Shown in pieces: positions 27,500 to 36,046 of a DNA stretch of 64,000 nucleotides. Below the pieces are notes generated by a model. That model was not told where the DNA came from and made no database searches. It worked only from the letters and a program-made list of their open reading frames with translations. A program made the position numbers and the translations under genes. The DNA lies in the NCBI GenBank assembly GCA_937863685.1, contig CALMGM010000005.1, forward strand, positions 248,001 to 312,000, given 5' to 3'. Within the stretch, counting starts at the first letter, position 1, and each line of letters opens with the position of its first letter. Origin of the DNA: an uncultured bacterium. Lineage in GTDB: Bacteria > Edwardsbacteria > AC1 > EtOH8.

Positions 27500-27862
27500 A
27501 TGAACATAGATTTATTATTGGAGTTAGATAAAGAAAGCATATATGCCAATGTAAGCACACTACCTGAAACAAAAATCACAGAGATCGTAGAGATAGTTAA
27601 TAGCATTGCCTACAGCATCACGAAACCAGCAAAAATAAAAATTGGGTATATGAGAGATTTCGATCTTGAAAAAGACATGGAATATGGCGTTATAATATTA
27701 AAACCTATGAGGAGTGCCGACAAAATAAAATTAGAGCATATTGAAAAAAGAAAAGATATTGTTGATATGAGAAAAAGAGAATTGAATACAGAAATAATAG
27801 CTAATTTCATATATAAGAATCGTCAACAAGTACAGGTTATATTAGCCTATAGAGATATATGA
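27500..27862 (+). CDS. Hypothetical AT-rich protein
   Basis: A 120-residue soluble product without recognised domain; mostly helical with a basic middle (KRKDIVDMRKREL). It is alone on its strand between two minus-strand units. The reading frame is clean and codon use matches the AT-rich island. Confidence 0.4.
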   Translation: MNIDLLLELDKESIYANVSTLPETKITEIVEIVNSIAYSITKPAKIKIGYMRDFDLEKDMEYGVIILKPMRSADKIKLEHIEKRKDIVDMRKRELNTEIIANFIYKNRQQVQVILAYRDI

Positions 27863-27875
27863 AAAATAACCGGGA

Positions 27876-28085
27876 CTAATTATCTTTTGTTGTTATCCTA
27901 ATATATCTCAGAATGCCCTCCATACCCTCATAGGAATAAGAACTTTTAGCACTTATTACACACGGTAATTTTTCAGAGTGCGAAGAGAAAAGAGCAGTAA
28001 AACGAATCCCTGATTTTTTTAAGAATTTCTCTGCTTTTTCACTATCCTCTGATTGATCTCGGAGTAAAATCGCTCCCGCCTCCAT
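27876..28085 (-). CDS. Small glutaredoxin-fold-like partner protein
   Basis: A 69-residue product. KAEKFLKKSGIRFTALFSS, then KLPCVISAKSSYSYEGMEGI and RYI, resembles a glutaredoxin-like fold with a cis-Pro (LPCV) and a YEGxxGI tail but without an N-terminal CxxC active site. The start codon touches the stop of the large P-loop gene, which implies coupled translation. Fold assignment is by pattern only. Confidence 0.5.
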   Translation of the reverse strand: MEAGAILLRDQSEDSEKAEKFLKKSGIRFTALFSSHSEKLPCVISAKSSYSYEGMEGILRYIRITTKDN

Positions 28086-29689
28086 TATTGTTTCCTTTCT
28101 TTTTTTATTTCCTGAATAACGTTATTTATAAGAGTTTCTGGAGACAAGTTGTCCTCCTCCCAAATTTTTGTTGCAGCTTGACGATACTCAGTTATGAAAC
28201 GGTCTACAGATCTTTTATAATCTATGAAAAGTTCATTTAGATATTGCATGGCCTCCTGTGAAGAATCACTTTCTAAACCATGCCTCTCCAATTTAACACT
28301 TAACCCTCTGTCGGTTATTATTTTCCGCAACAACGTCTTGCATTGTTTTGGATTTTCATCATTTGATATCCATTGATCAATTTCATTTGGGTTGAGAAAA
28401 ATATCATCTGTTCTTTTTAAATGATCCTTGACTTTCCCTTGCCTGACCGCATTATTTAAGTGTAATTGTAATTGATTAATTTTTAGAATATTTTGATCCT
28501 CATGCGGCAAATAGATAAAACATTTTTTGGGCATTTTTAAGCTATCAATCAACAGCAGATAATATTTTATTTCTTTAAGAACACCCCGAGAGACATTACC
28601 ATTAAAACAAGGGCGATATACAAAGAGACATTCACTTTGCTCAACTAATTTGTGATCCCGAGAACTGATTTGTATTTCAATATGCTCGGCTAAGTTTTTT
28701 AAATCTCCAGCATGATCCCCAGAGTGACTTTTTTGTCCAGGAATATAAAAAACGTTGTCTACGACCTTGTCAGGCTTAATATAAAGCAACCCATTCGGAT
28801 TTGCATACTTTTCTTCATCCCATCTTTTAGTTAAAGAGGGACTATATTTTTTATTATCAGGGTTAAATTCTATCCTATATTCATCAATAGTTGTAGGTAA
28901 AAAGCAGACAAATTCATGAGACGCTCTTTCTTCTAACCTATGAATCGTTTCAATAATATTATTAGCTTTTTCCTCATGTCCAGAACGGTGCAATCTTCTC
29001 ACCTCGCTAATGGGGTGAGAAAAATAAAAGGGTGCCTTATTTTCAAAAAGTAATTGGTAAAATGTCTCATCAGGGTGCTTGACAGCAAAACAGAAATGAG
29101 GAGTTTTGTTTATTTCATTGGCCAAATGCCGAGACATCATTATTTCACGTGCGCGCCAGTCTAAAATTCTTCGCATTTCTCTAATAATATGCTCTGAATC
29201 TTGAGCGCCAGCTAAGGCTGGATTAAATATCTGGTTTGGTGCTCTAAGTCGACTATGTATATCATATATATCGTCAATAAAGGTAATAAAAATATCAGGT
29301 TTAAATTGAAGGAGAAATATAGAATTAACAAAAGAAAGATATTCGATTGTATAATGATGATAGAAACAAGCATGAAACGAAACAATCACATCACGTTCCG
29401 GCGCTTTTTCTATTTTTGAAAGAATTTCCTTAAAAGCCGATTCCCATAATATATAGAGCTGCGGGATTGGAAGACTTAATATCTTCTCGATCCATAGCAT
29501 CTCGGAATCTAATTTTTCTCCAGAATCTGCATAAAGTCGTTCCATGATTTTTTCAACATTATATAAATCTGGAGAAGGGCGATCACCGCGGACAAAATGC
29601 AAATTGTTGAGGCAGAAGTTTTTTAAAGTCTCATTAATTTTAATACCAGATTGGCCAGTTATGAGTATTCTTTTTCCTGTTTTTATCAT
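28085..29689 (-). CDS. Uncharacterised P-loop-like protein with possible nucleotide-hydrolase C-terminal half
   Basis: A 534-residue soluble protein. The N-terminus KRILITGQSGIKINETL resembles the P-loop of archaeal-type adenylate-kinase-like proteins, and FITFIDDIYDIHSRL follows at about 135-150. In the C-terminal half, SECLFVYRPCFNGNVSRGVLKEI resembles the motif around the catalytic region of nucleoside 2-deoxyribosyltransferase/TIR-like hydrolases. Neither match is strong. It is paired with a 69-residue gene and lies next to the SPARTA operon in an AT-rich island, so a defence role is worth testing. Confidence 0.5.
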   Translation of the reverse strand: MIKTGKRILITGQSGIKINETLKNFCLNNLHFVRGDRPSPDLYNVEKIMERLYADSGEKLDSEMLWIEKILSLPIPQLYILWESAFKEILSKIEKAPERDVIVSFHACFYHHYTIEYLSFVNSIFLLQFKPDIFITFIDDIYDIHSRLRAPNQIFNPALAGAQDSEHIIREMRRILDWRAREIMMSRHLANEINKTPHFCFAVKHPDETFYQLLFENKAPFYFSHPISEVRRLHRSGHEEKANNIIETIHRLEERASHEFVCFLPTTIDEYRIEFNPDNKKYSPSLTKRWDEEKYANPNGLLYIKPDKVVDNVFYIPGQKSHSGDHAGDLKNLAEHIEIQISSRDHKLVEQSECLFVYRPCFNGNVSRGVLKEIKYYLLLIDSLKMPKKCFIYLPHEDQNILKINQLQLHLNNAVRQGKVKDHLKRTDDIFLNPNEIDQWISNDENPKQCKTLLRKIITDRGLSVKLERHGLESDSSQEAMQYLNELFIDYKRSVDRFITEYRQAATKIWEEDNLSPETLINNVIQEIKKERKQ

Positions 29690-30261
29690 AATACAAATAT
29701 CTTATCCCTTATAATAATTCATGTTTTGGGAAAAAGAAAATTTAATCCACTGAATTCGAAAAAAGCATTTGTCTAATCTCGGTTATGTAAAACAAAACTA
29801 CACGCCAAGATCAAAACATCGTTCAGATATAATAGTTGCCTTCCTATCTGTATACACTTTATCAATACATCATAGGTAAGCGCAATAAAAAAGTGTATAA
29901 TAAAATATAATTGATGATATTATTTATTTCTTAATTCAGAAAAATCAATATAACAATGCAACGTAGCCACCATAAACCATTGGCACGCAAGGGGATAGTT
30001 GACACATATTTAAGTTAAAGAATCGATATTATACAAAATTAATTGTAAAATGTCAATAGCAATAACAAATATTTCTTAATTATTTTTACTTTTTTACGTA
30101 ACTGTATTTATCTGAGATTATATTCAATATTTACAGAAAATATAAAATTCAAATATTGTCTGACAAAATGCCATTTCACGACTTTTAGTGAAATATTTTG
30201 TGTACTAGTGATCTGTGTAATAAAATAAGCGCAATATAACATCCAATATTTAATACCATTC
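29690..30261. other. AT-rich intergenic region
   Basis: About 570 nt of AT-rich sequence between the P-loop gene and the Argonaute gene. It should contain the promoter for the unit starting at 29689. No convincing gene, RNA or repeat was seen. Confidence 0.5.
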
Positions 30262-31767
30262 TTATATATAAAATTTAAATTTCGGCTCTGCTTTGATAAC
30301 AGTCGGATTGGAAACCAATATTTCCCCAACTGATTTTGAAAATCCTATAGTAACTGGTTCTGACATACTGAATTTACAGGAGTTATAACTTAATTTCGTC
30401 AAACCCAGAATATCTTTCGCAACCTGATCAATGTCAGCATCTCCATGTTGTATGTCAATTGAAAGAGGGAGGGGTGTTTCCCAACCATCGTATGTCGCAA
30501 TTCTTGGCTTATATCCAGATGCCCAAAGTAAACACGTTTGATCAGAAAGCCTCCAATATGTACCTCTAAGAACTGGATTTTTTCCTTCGCGAAATAATCT
30601 AATTGAATTCTGTTGTTTTTTTATTCTAATCCCAATAATTTTTGTATCCTTTGGGCAAGCATCTTTAAAGCCGTTAAATTCTTCTTCGTCAATAGAAGAC
30701 ATACAATGTAGGAATATTTCATTAAGCGGTTTCCCATCTAATGCATTATATGTTTCCAGCACTTTTGATAAAAGCCTTTTTGCTGCTTGACGATCAAGGT
30801 GACACTCTTTTGATATTGGGGAATACCATTGTCCGTATTCACCCATCAGAACTAATCCATCACCACTATCTAAAAACATTTGTGCAGCACTGCAGGCCGT
30901 TCGACTTTGTTCAGAGTCTCCTGTTCGTTTATAAGCTATACCAACATAACAAACCCCTTCTCGAGTTGATGAAAGTTTCCATGGTTTACCACCTGCCTTA
31001 TAGTATAAGCCTACTGATAGATTCCATGCTCTATCTGATAGTGGAGTAAGCCCACGCTTTATGCCCTGATTTTTCTCTGTAATAAATGTTGTGTCTCTAA
31101 TAATTTGTATGGGCACACCAAATTCCATTGAGCGCGCTTTAATTTGCCTGCGAAAATCAACCGAATAAGTATAATGTTCTTGTTTGTAACAATCAAATAA
31201 ATTCTGGTGCCCAATTTTACGGAAACGTCTAGTAATTGCAGAAATTCTATCGCCAGTTCCTTCTTGAAGCGTTGACATTGGTCGGCAATTCTTAAAAACA
31301 ATCTCTGGAATTACACATATGATTACATCATATTTATCATCATATTTAATAAGATGCTTAATACCTTCTATGTAAAAATCAACTACAGATCCTGTGCGTT
31401 TATTTTGATCTAAATCGGTAGCTGCCTTCAATAATTTATCATCATTTATAACATGAATATGAGTTGGTGTATTTGGCATTTTGGATTCGAAACAAGTAGA
31501 AAATCCGGGGAATGGCGGCCAAAGTATTGCATTAGTACTTTTATCATCTATCAATATTGGCGTGTTTAATGTGCCTATAAATTTAGAACACTCATTAATT
31601 CCATATTGCGTACCAACAATCCCATATGATATTTGTTTTGGCGAGGACGGTTGATCAGCATCAAAAGGACCAAATACAGAAAGACCATCATGTGGGTCAA
31701 TTAAATTCTGCCCATATCGAAATTCCAGTGTGGGTTCGTCAATCCATGAAATATTATCACTCTTCAT
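30262..31767 (-). CDS. Short prokaryotic Argonaute (MID-PIWI) of a SPARTA system
   Basis: The start at 31767 lies 11 nt inside the end of the TIR-APAZ gene. The 501-residue product has the usual length of a short Argonaute (MID and PIWI only). It opens with EPTLEFRYGQNLIDPHDGLSVFGPFD, the conserved N-terminal signature of short pAgos, and has PIWI-like segments (YDVIICVIPEIVF, GVCYVGIAYKR, EIFLHCMSSIDEEEFNGF). The catalytic DEDX residues seem degenerate, as in all short pAgos, so it would bind guide and target rather than cut. In SPARTA, target binding activates the TIR partner. Confidence 0.85.
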   Translation of the reverse strand: MKSDNISWIDEPTLEFRYGQNLIDPHDGLSVFGPFDADQPSSPKQISYGIVGTQYGINECSKFIGTLNTPILIDDKSTNAILWPPFPGFSTCFESKMPNTPTHIHVINDDKLLKAATDLDQNKRTGSVVDFYIEGIKHLIKYDDKYDVIICVIPEIVFKNCRPMSTLQEGTGDRISAITRRFRKIGHQNLFDCYKQEHYTYSVDFRRQIKARSMEFGVPIQIIRDTTFITEKNQGIKRGLTPLSDRAWNLSVGLYYKAGGKPWKLSSTREGVCYVGIAYKRTGDSEQSRTACSAAQMFLDSGDGLVLMGEYGQWYSPISKECHLDRQAAKRLLSKVLETYNALDGKPLNEIFLHCMSSIDEEEFNGFKDACPKDTKIIGIRIKKQQNSIRLFREGKNPVLRGTYWRLSDQTCLLWASGYKPRIATYDGWETPLPLSIDIQHGDADIDQVAKDILGLTKLSYNSCKFSMSEPVTIGFSKSVGEILVSNPTVIKAEPKFKFYI

Positions 31768-33121
31768 AATCTTCTTCCTCAAGTATATTATCTTCTTCGC
31801 GTGACAGATCATCAAGAATGTTTTCTGATTCTTTTAGAATTATATTAGCATCCCCTGTCTCATCTAACCCCCATCCAATATTTGATAAAATCGGCAAAGT
31901 TGAAACAGACATTCTTGCAGTATTATCATTTATTAATACAATTTCATTTTGCGCATCTGATAACCAGGATACAACAGCCATCATTTTTGATAACCATTCA
32001 TGGTTCCACCACCTTTTACATATTTTCTTCTTTTTCCGAAAGGCGGATTTAGTTTCAAGAAAATTTCCATTATTGTCTGTCAAAACAATAGATAAATTCA
32101 AAATAACAAAATGATTACCATCATTAATAATTTTAGGAGAAAACTTTGGTGACAAATGATATCGAATTGCTTCTTTTTGATAATTGGCTACTCTGAAATT
32201 CCTAATTCCGGTAGTATTGGTGTATGTTTTCTTGCCCGAATAGTTAGTATAATAAATTTTATCATCTGTGATTATATTTGATGGAAAGTATAATCGTTTT
32301 TTACCTCTTGATAGTTTCAATCCTTTATTAATACAATGGTGAATGATATGTCGATGAAATAAATTTTGTACGATGTTTTGAGTTTTAACACCAGAACATT
32401 TTTCTACAACACCCCATTGAATTTCTTCAACACGATTATAGTTCAACTGTAAATTCTCATTTGGATTGACAAATGCACAACCCTCATTATTATTTATACG
32501 GTACATTGGCCATTTTTCTTGAATATTCCCAATGTCTAATATTTTTTTATGGAACGAGAATTTATAAAAAATCGCAGGAATTGCTAATACTGGAAAGATA
32601 TTAGACCATAATCTTTCGTCTTTTTTTAGAGGCAGTGTGTTAAGATTAAACCATTTGGTTACCTCAGACTTCCCAGTTTCAGGCCAACATGGGGAGTTGA
32701 GACGTTTCAATTTATTGAGCAAATTAGCAAATCCCTGTCCCCAATCTATAAAATCAATAAAAGTTAAGTCACTTATTGTCCAATCAAGTTCTGTAGGCTT
32801 AAGCCCCGTTAAATTAAGAGGTATCACAAAATCAATTCCTCGATCTCTTGCGATATTAAGCGCCAAGGTTCTTTCTTTTAATGGATTTGGCTTCTTTATA
32901 GAAGCATGGGAAAGTAATGCTAAAAAGCAAAATGTTTGATTTTTTATTGCATAATCAATATCTCTAGGATAAGATTCTCCGCCAAGCAATTTAATACGAT
33001 CACACCAAACCTTGTATCCTTCAGTTGTTAACTTAAAAGTAAGCCAATTAGCGAAAAGGCTATCTTCTGTAGCATAACTGATAAAGATATGATCTTTATG
33101 CATTTTTTCAATCTTAACCAT
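31757..33121 (-). CDS. TIR-APAZ effector of a SPARTA system
   Basis: A 454-residue protein with an N-terminal TIR domain (HIFISYATEDSLFANWLTFK, about 11-130) and a C-terminal APAZ domain that mimics the N/PAZ half of Argonaute. The candidate NADase glutamate is Glu49 in DRIKLLGGES. An acidic tail (LSREEDNILEEEDYEE) ends the protein; acidic TIR-APAZ tails are known to fold back in the inactive complex. It precedes and overlaps the short Argonaute gene, the standard SPARTA order. Activated complexes deplete NAD(P)+ and abort infection or plasmid spread. Confidence 0.85.
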   Translation of the reverse strand: MVKIEKMHKDHIFISYATEDSLFANWLTFKLTTEGYKVWCDRIKLLGGESYPRDIDYAIKNQTFCFLALLSHASIKKPNPLKERTLALNIARDRGIDFVIPLNLTGLKPTELDWTISDLTFIDFIDWGQGFANLLNKLKRLNSPCWPETGKSEVTKWFNLNTLPLKKDERLWSNIFPVLAIPAIFYKFSFHKKILDIGNIQEKWPMYRINNNEGCAFVNPNENLQLNYNRVEEIQWGVVEKCSGVKTQNIVQNLFHRHIIHHCINKGLKLSRGKKRLYFPSNIITDDKIYYTNYSGKKTYTNTTGIRNFRVANYQKEAIRYHLSPKFSPKIINDGNHFVILNLSIVLTDNNGNFLETKSAFRKKKKICKRWWNHEWLSKMMAVVSWLSDAQNEIVLINDNTARMSVSTLPILSNIGWGLDETGDANIILKESENILDDLSREEDNILEEEDYEE

Positions 33122-33500
33122 TTGTCGATTTTCAGTAAATTACTTGAGTCATTCTACTACCGTATATACAAGTTGTCAACATAAAAGAATAACCCAATAT
33201 TGAAGCTGGATTATTCCCCTTTGAAATAGATCCAATTCATACTCAGCTCACTGTAAACGTTCCTAGAGAAATATAAATGTCTTATGGATCATATATTCTT
33301 TTCTTTTACCTTTTAAAACCAAGCCTCGCCCATCATCCTAAGGAAGGTCACTTGTGCCAAATTTGTGCCATGTTTGAAACAAAATTGGTAGATATTAGCA
33401 AAGTCCACAAAAGCAACAAAATCCCATAACCCATGAATTAATAAGCTGTTTTGATGAACTCCTTGAAATCACAATTCTTCTAAAAAAGGCCCTGATTTAA
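33122..33500. other. Intergenic region between SPARTA operon and tRNA fragment
   Basis: About 380 nt. It should contain the SPARTA promoter. CTGATT/AATCAG forms a short inverted repeat at 33492-33511 spanning the start of the tRNA fragment. No gene was seen. Confidence 0.5.
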
Positions 33501-33545
33501 CTCTTAATCAGCGGGTCAAAGGTTCGAGTCCTTTATGGCGCACCA
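33501..33545 (+). tRNA. 3' half of a tRNA-Lys(CTT) gene (fragment, not functional as it stands)
   Basis: From the anticodon loop CTCTTAA (anticodon CTT) onward the sequence is a perfect tRNA 3' half: anticodon-stem strand TCAGC, variable GGGTC, T-arm AAAGG-TTCGAGT-CCTTT, acceptor strand ATGGCGC, then ACCA. The matching 5' half (which would start GCGCCAT) is absent upstream. Such fragments are typical leftovers of integration into tRNA genes. Confidence 0.75.
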
Positions 33546-35114
33546 GTCCTTTTTACCCTCGTATAACCTAGCATAACCGCCCGATGTGGCAATATCTTGA
33601 CTAGGTTCGAGCTTTAGATGCAGTGCCTGTATCCCAGGTGCTGCATTTTTAATTGCCTGTAAGGCTGGAACCGTTGTCAGATGCAGCTTTCCGTCATCCA
33701 GAACGAGGTTCGAGCAAACATTTAGTATCGCCTCTCTTTTGGAGTCAACATCGCCCAAAATGAACCTTTTCTTGGACATTACGGCTATATCAAATAACCG
33801 CTCGGCTTCCTTCATCCAGTCCTTAAATTGATGGTCAGATTCCAGTAGCATAGCATTAAGCCGTTCCTTGTCAGAATTGAGCTCAGCCATCTTGACGGTG
33901 TAGGTATCAACATCAATCTCCCCGTCCAGGCGCATATCAAGTAACCGACGAATTTTAACCAAACAATTTTGGTAGGCCCTTTGCCGGGATTCGACCTGCT
34001 CCCGGATAAAGTTTGACTCCTGTTCGCTATCCCGGCGCAAGATATCCAAAGCCCAATTACGGAACTCATCGGGTATCTCAATTTCTGATAGAAGGGAGAT
34101 GAACATATCTTCCAGCCGGTCCTCCCGAACTAAACGCTGCCTGCAATGCCGGTCCATACTTTTGGCGCAAGTGTAATATATCCAGGTATGCGTTTTCCCA
34201 TTTTTCTGATGTTTCTGTTTCCGATAAGCTGTAATAGCAGAGCCACACTTGCCGCACCGTATCAAGCCTACATATGAGAATTTATGCTTTGACGGCCGGG
34301 GCTTCTGCTTATTTCTGACTATCAGCTGGGCCATGTCAAACTCGGCCTTGGTTATCATGGGCTGATGGGCTCCCGGATACATTTTGCCCTTATATTGCAG
34401 CACTCCGTAATAAAAGGGATTTAGAAACATCTTGTAGAAATAACTCCGGGCGTATTTCTCCCCATGCTGGTTGCGCAAGTCCATGGTGTATGTCGCTTCG
34501 GTGTGTATCTGGTGCAAGCTATATTGCTTATGCAGTAACAGCCACCAGCAACGCTTTATTGTCTCAAACCGTTGCGGGTCTGGAATAATATCCCGTTCGC
34601 CCTTGCGCTTGGAGGTGTCATTAAGATATCCAACCGGGGCTCGTTCCGGCAAATGGCCTTTGTCCACCTTGGACTGCATGCCCCTGGTCACGTTGCGGGA
34701 TATCTTAATTGTCTCTTCCTTGGACATCCCAAAATCCAAGGTCAGCTGCAGGGTATCGTTGGTGGTATATGTCCTATGATGTGCCCGAATCTCCTTGATA
34801 CGGCCCTCTTCCAGCAAGTCAATTATCCTGCCGCCATCGGTCATATTACGGGCCAGCCTATCAGCCGCCCAAACCAATAGGGAATAGGTGACTGATTTAT
34901 CCTGCTCTATGGTCTCGAGCATGGCAGTGAACTTTTCCCGCTTTTTGCAACGCTTGGCGGACTTGTTCTCCCAGACCACGGTAATATCTTCGGTTGGAAT
35001 TTGGTTCCGCTCGGCGTACTCCATCATGACCCTTACCTGGTCGTCAACCGACTGGACCTGTTTGCCCTCATCCTCGGTAGACTTCCGGGCGTAAAGAAAG
35101 TATTTCTGTGCCAT
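33516..35114 (-). CDS. Large serine recombinase (site-specific integrase)
   Basis: A 532-residue protein with a resolvase catalytic domain (FLYARKSTEDEGKQVQSVDDQ, nucleophile Ser12), the recombinase domain (about 160-260), a zinc-ribbon domain with IRCGKCGS and YYTCAKSMDRHC, and a coiled-coil region (about 370-440). Large serine recombinases integrate phages and transposon-like elements without extra energy. The last nine codons and the TGA (33516-33545) are read from the complement of the tRNA-Lys fragment, giving the tail WCAIKDSNL; the native end of the protein is therefore changed by integration. Confidence 0.92.
   Translation of the reverse strand: MAQKYFLYARKSTEDEGKQVQSVDDQVRVMMEYAERNQIPTEDITVVWENKSAKRCKKREKFTAMLETIEQDKSVTYSLLVWAADRLARNMTDGGRIIDLLEEGRIKEIRAHHRTYTTNDTLQLTLDFGMSKEETIKISRNVTRGMQSKVDKGHLPERAPVGYLNDTSKRKGERDIIPDPQRFETIKRCWWLLLHKQYSLHQIHTEATYTMDLRNQHGEKYARSYFYKMFLNPFYYGVLQYKGKMYPGAHQPMITKAEFDMAQLIVRNKQKPRPSKHKFSYVGLIRCGKCGSAITAYRKQKHQKNGKTHTWIYYTCAKSMDRHCRQRLVREDRLEDMFISLLSEIEIPDEFRNWALDILRRDSEQESNFIREQVESRQRAYQNCLVKIRRLLDMRLDGEIDVDTYTVKMAELNSDKERLNAMLLESDHQFKDWMKEAERLFDIAVMSKKRFILGDVDSKREAILNVCSNLVLDDGKLHLTTVPALQAIKNAAPGIQALHLKLEPSQDIATSGGYARLYEGKKDWCAIKDSNL
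33537..33546. other. Putative left attachment site
   Basis: GGCGCACCAG, overlapping the acceptor end of the tRNA-Lys fragment and lying inside the last codons of the recombinase gene. Confidence 0.5.
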
Positions 35115-35206
35115 AAGATTCCTCCTTTTTGTTAATTATAATGTTTGGGGATGACATTTACCAGAGGGCAGGCCAGGCTTAGGACCCGACCCGCCCTTTT
35201 TACTTA

Positions 35207-35968
35207 TTACCGCTCAACCACCTTCCTAATAGAGTCCTTCCAGCGAATCATCGGATTATCCTTTAGTCGCTGGTATAAGGCCAGGATATTAGCGTCAGAT
35301 TGCCACCCTATCAACTGGTCTGCCTCGGCTAAGGTCTCAGGGTCACTGTGGCCATTAAGGGCTAGACGATGCTTGAAGCGGTTAACCTTCCCCAGCCAAA
35401 TCGTCTCGTTAACATACGGGCTGACCGCTTGGATTACATCTTCAACCCGGTCGTCCAGCATCGGCTCACATGACACGCTGGTACCGAACCCAAGTGAATG
35501 TGCCAGTTTCAGGCAATCTAACCTTTCCCCGAAGCTCGGAGCATTGGGCTCCCAAAACGAAAGGGTGGCATCACTGGTTGACCCGATGGTGAACCGGAAT
35601 AGGATACGCTCCCGGTCGGCTCCAAAGGCCTCACAGATGCCCTTTATACTCTCCAGGTGCGGTTTGGTGACCAAAAGCACCCTTGGGTAGGCCTCCAACA
35701 GTTTCTTAATAAAGGCCAGATGGTGGGGCAGGTATTCTGGGATGATATCGTGGGCGCTGGGATACATAACCATTTCCCTGCCCTTGCGGAATTTCCGCTC
35801 GTGCATCTTTTCCACCAACACCTGTGACCGCCATTTTGCCGGGTCGAATTTCCTATAGTGGACAGCCATTGCACAGGCGTAGCAGTAGCGGCACGAATGC
35901 TGACAGCCTGCCACCGAGTTAAAGGTTCTGGATGCCCATTCCCAAGTGCCTGTTTTCTGTTTAGCCAT
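35207..35968 (-). CDS. Radical-SAM-like DUF5131 / phage Gp37-Gp68 family protein
   Basis: A 253-residue protein opening with TWEWASRTFNSVAGCQHSCR and then YCYACAMAV, a CxxxCxxC iron-sulfur motif of radical SAM type. This family is frequent on phages and mobile elements and is annotated as Gp37/Gp68 or DUF5131; its substrate is unknown. It follows the Rep-like gene and precedes the recombinase on the same strand. Confidence 0.75.
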   Translation of the reverse strand: MAKQKTGTWEWASRTFNSVAGCQHSCRYCYACAMAVHYRKFDPAKWRSQVLVEKMHERKFRKGREMVMYPSAHDIIPEYLPHHLAFIKKLLEAYPRVLLVTKPHLESIKGICEAFGADRERILFRFTIGSTSDATLSFWEPNAPSFGERLDCLKLAHSLGFGTSVSCEPMLDDRVEDVIQAVSPYVNETIWLGKVNRFKHRLALNGHSDPETLAEADQLIGWQSDANILALYQRLKDNPMIRWKDSIRKVVER

Positions 35969-36046
35969 GGTTAAACCTCCATAATTGTTGTTTTAAGTTT
36001 AGTGAAATCAACTGTTGAGCAATACTGCCCCACAGTCCAGCAGGTG

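Noticed and set aside
30108-30329. 73-codon minus-strand ORF after the Argonaute gene
   Set aside because: AT-rich chance ORF overlapping the 3' end of the Argonaute gene, with no ribosome binding site and no recognisable pattern.
33516-33545. Recombinase tail WCAIKDSNL as a genuine protein motif
   Set aside because: It is the reverse complement of a tRNA T-arm and acceptor end, so it reflects the insertion site and not a protein feature.
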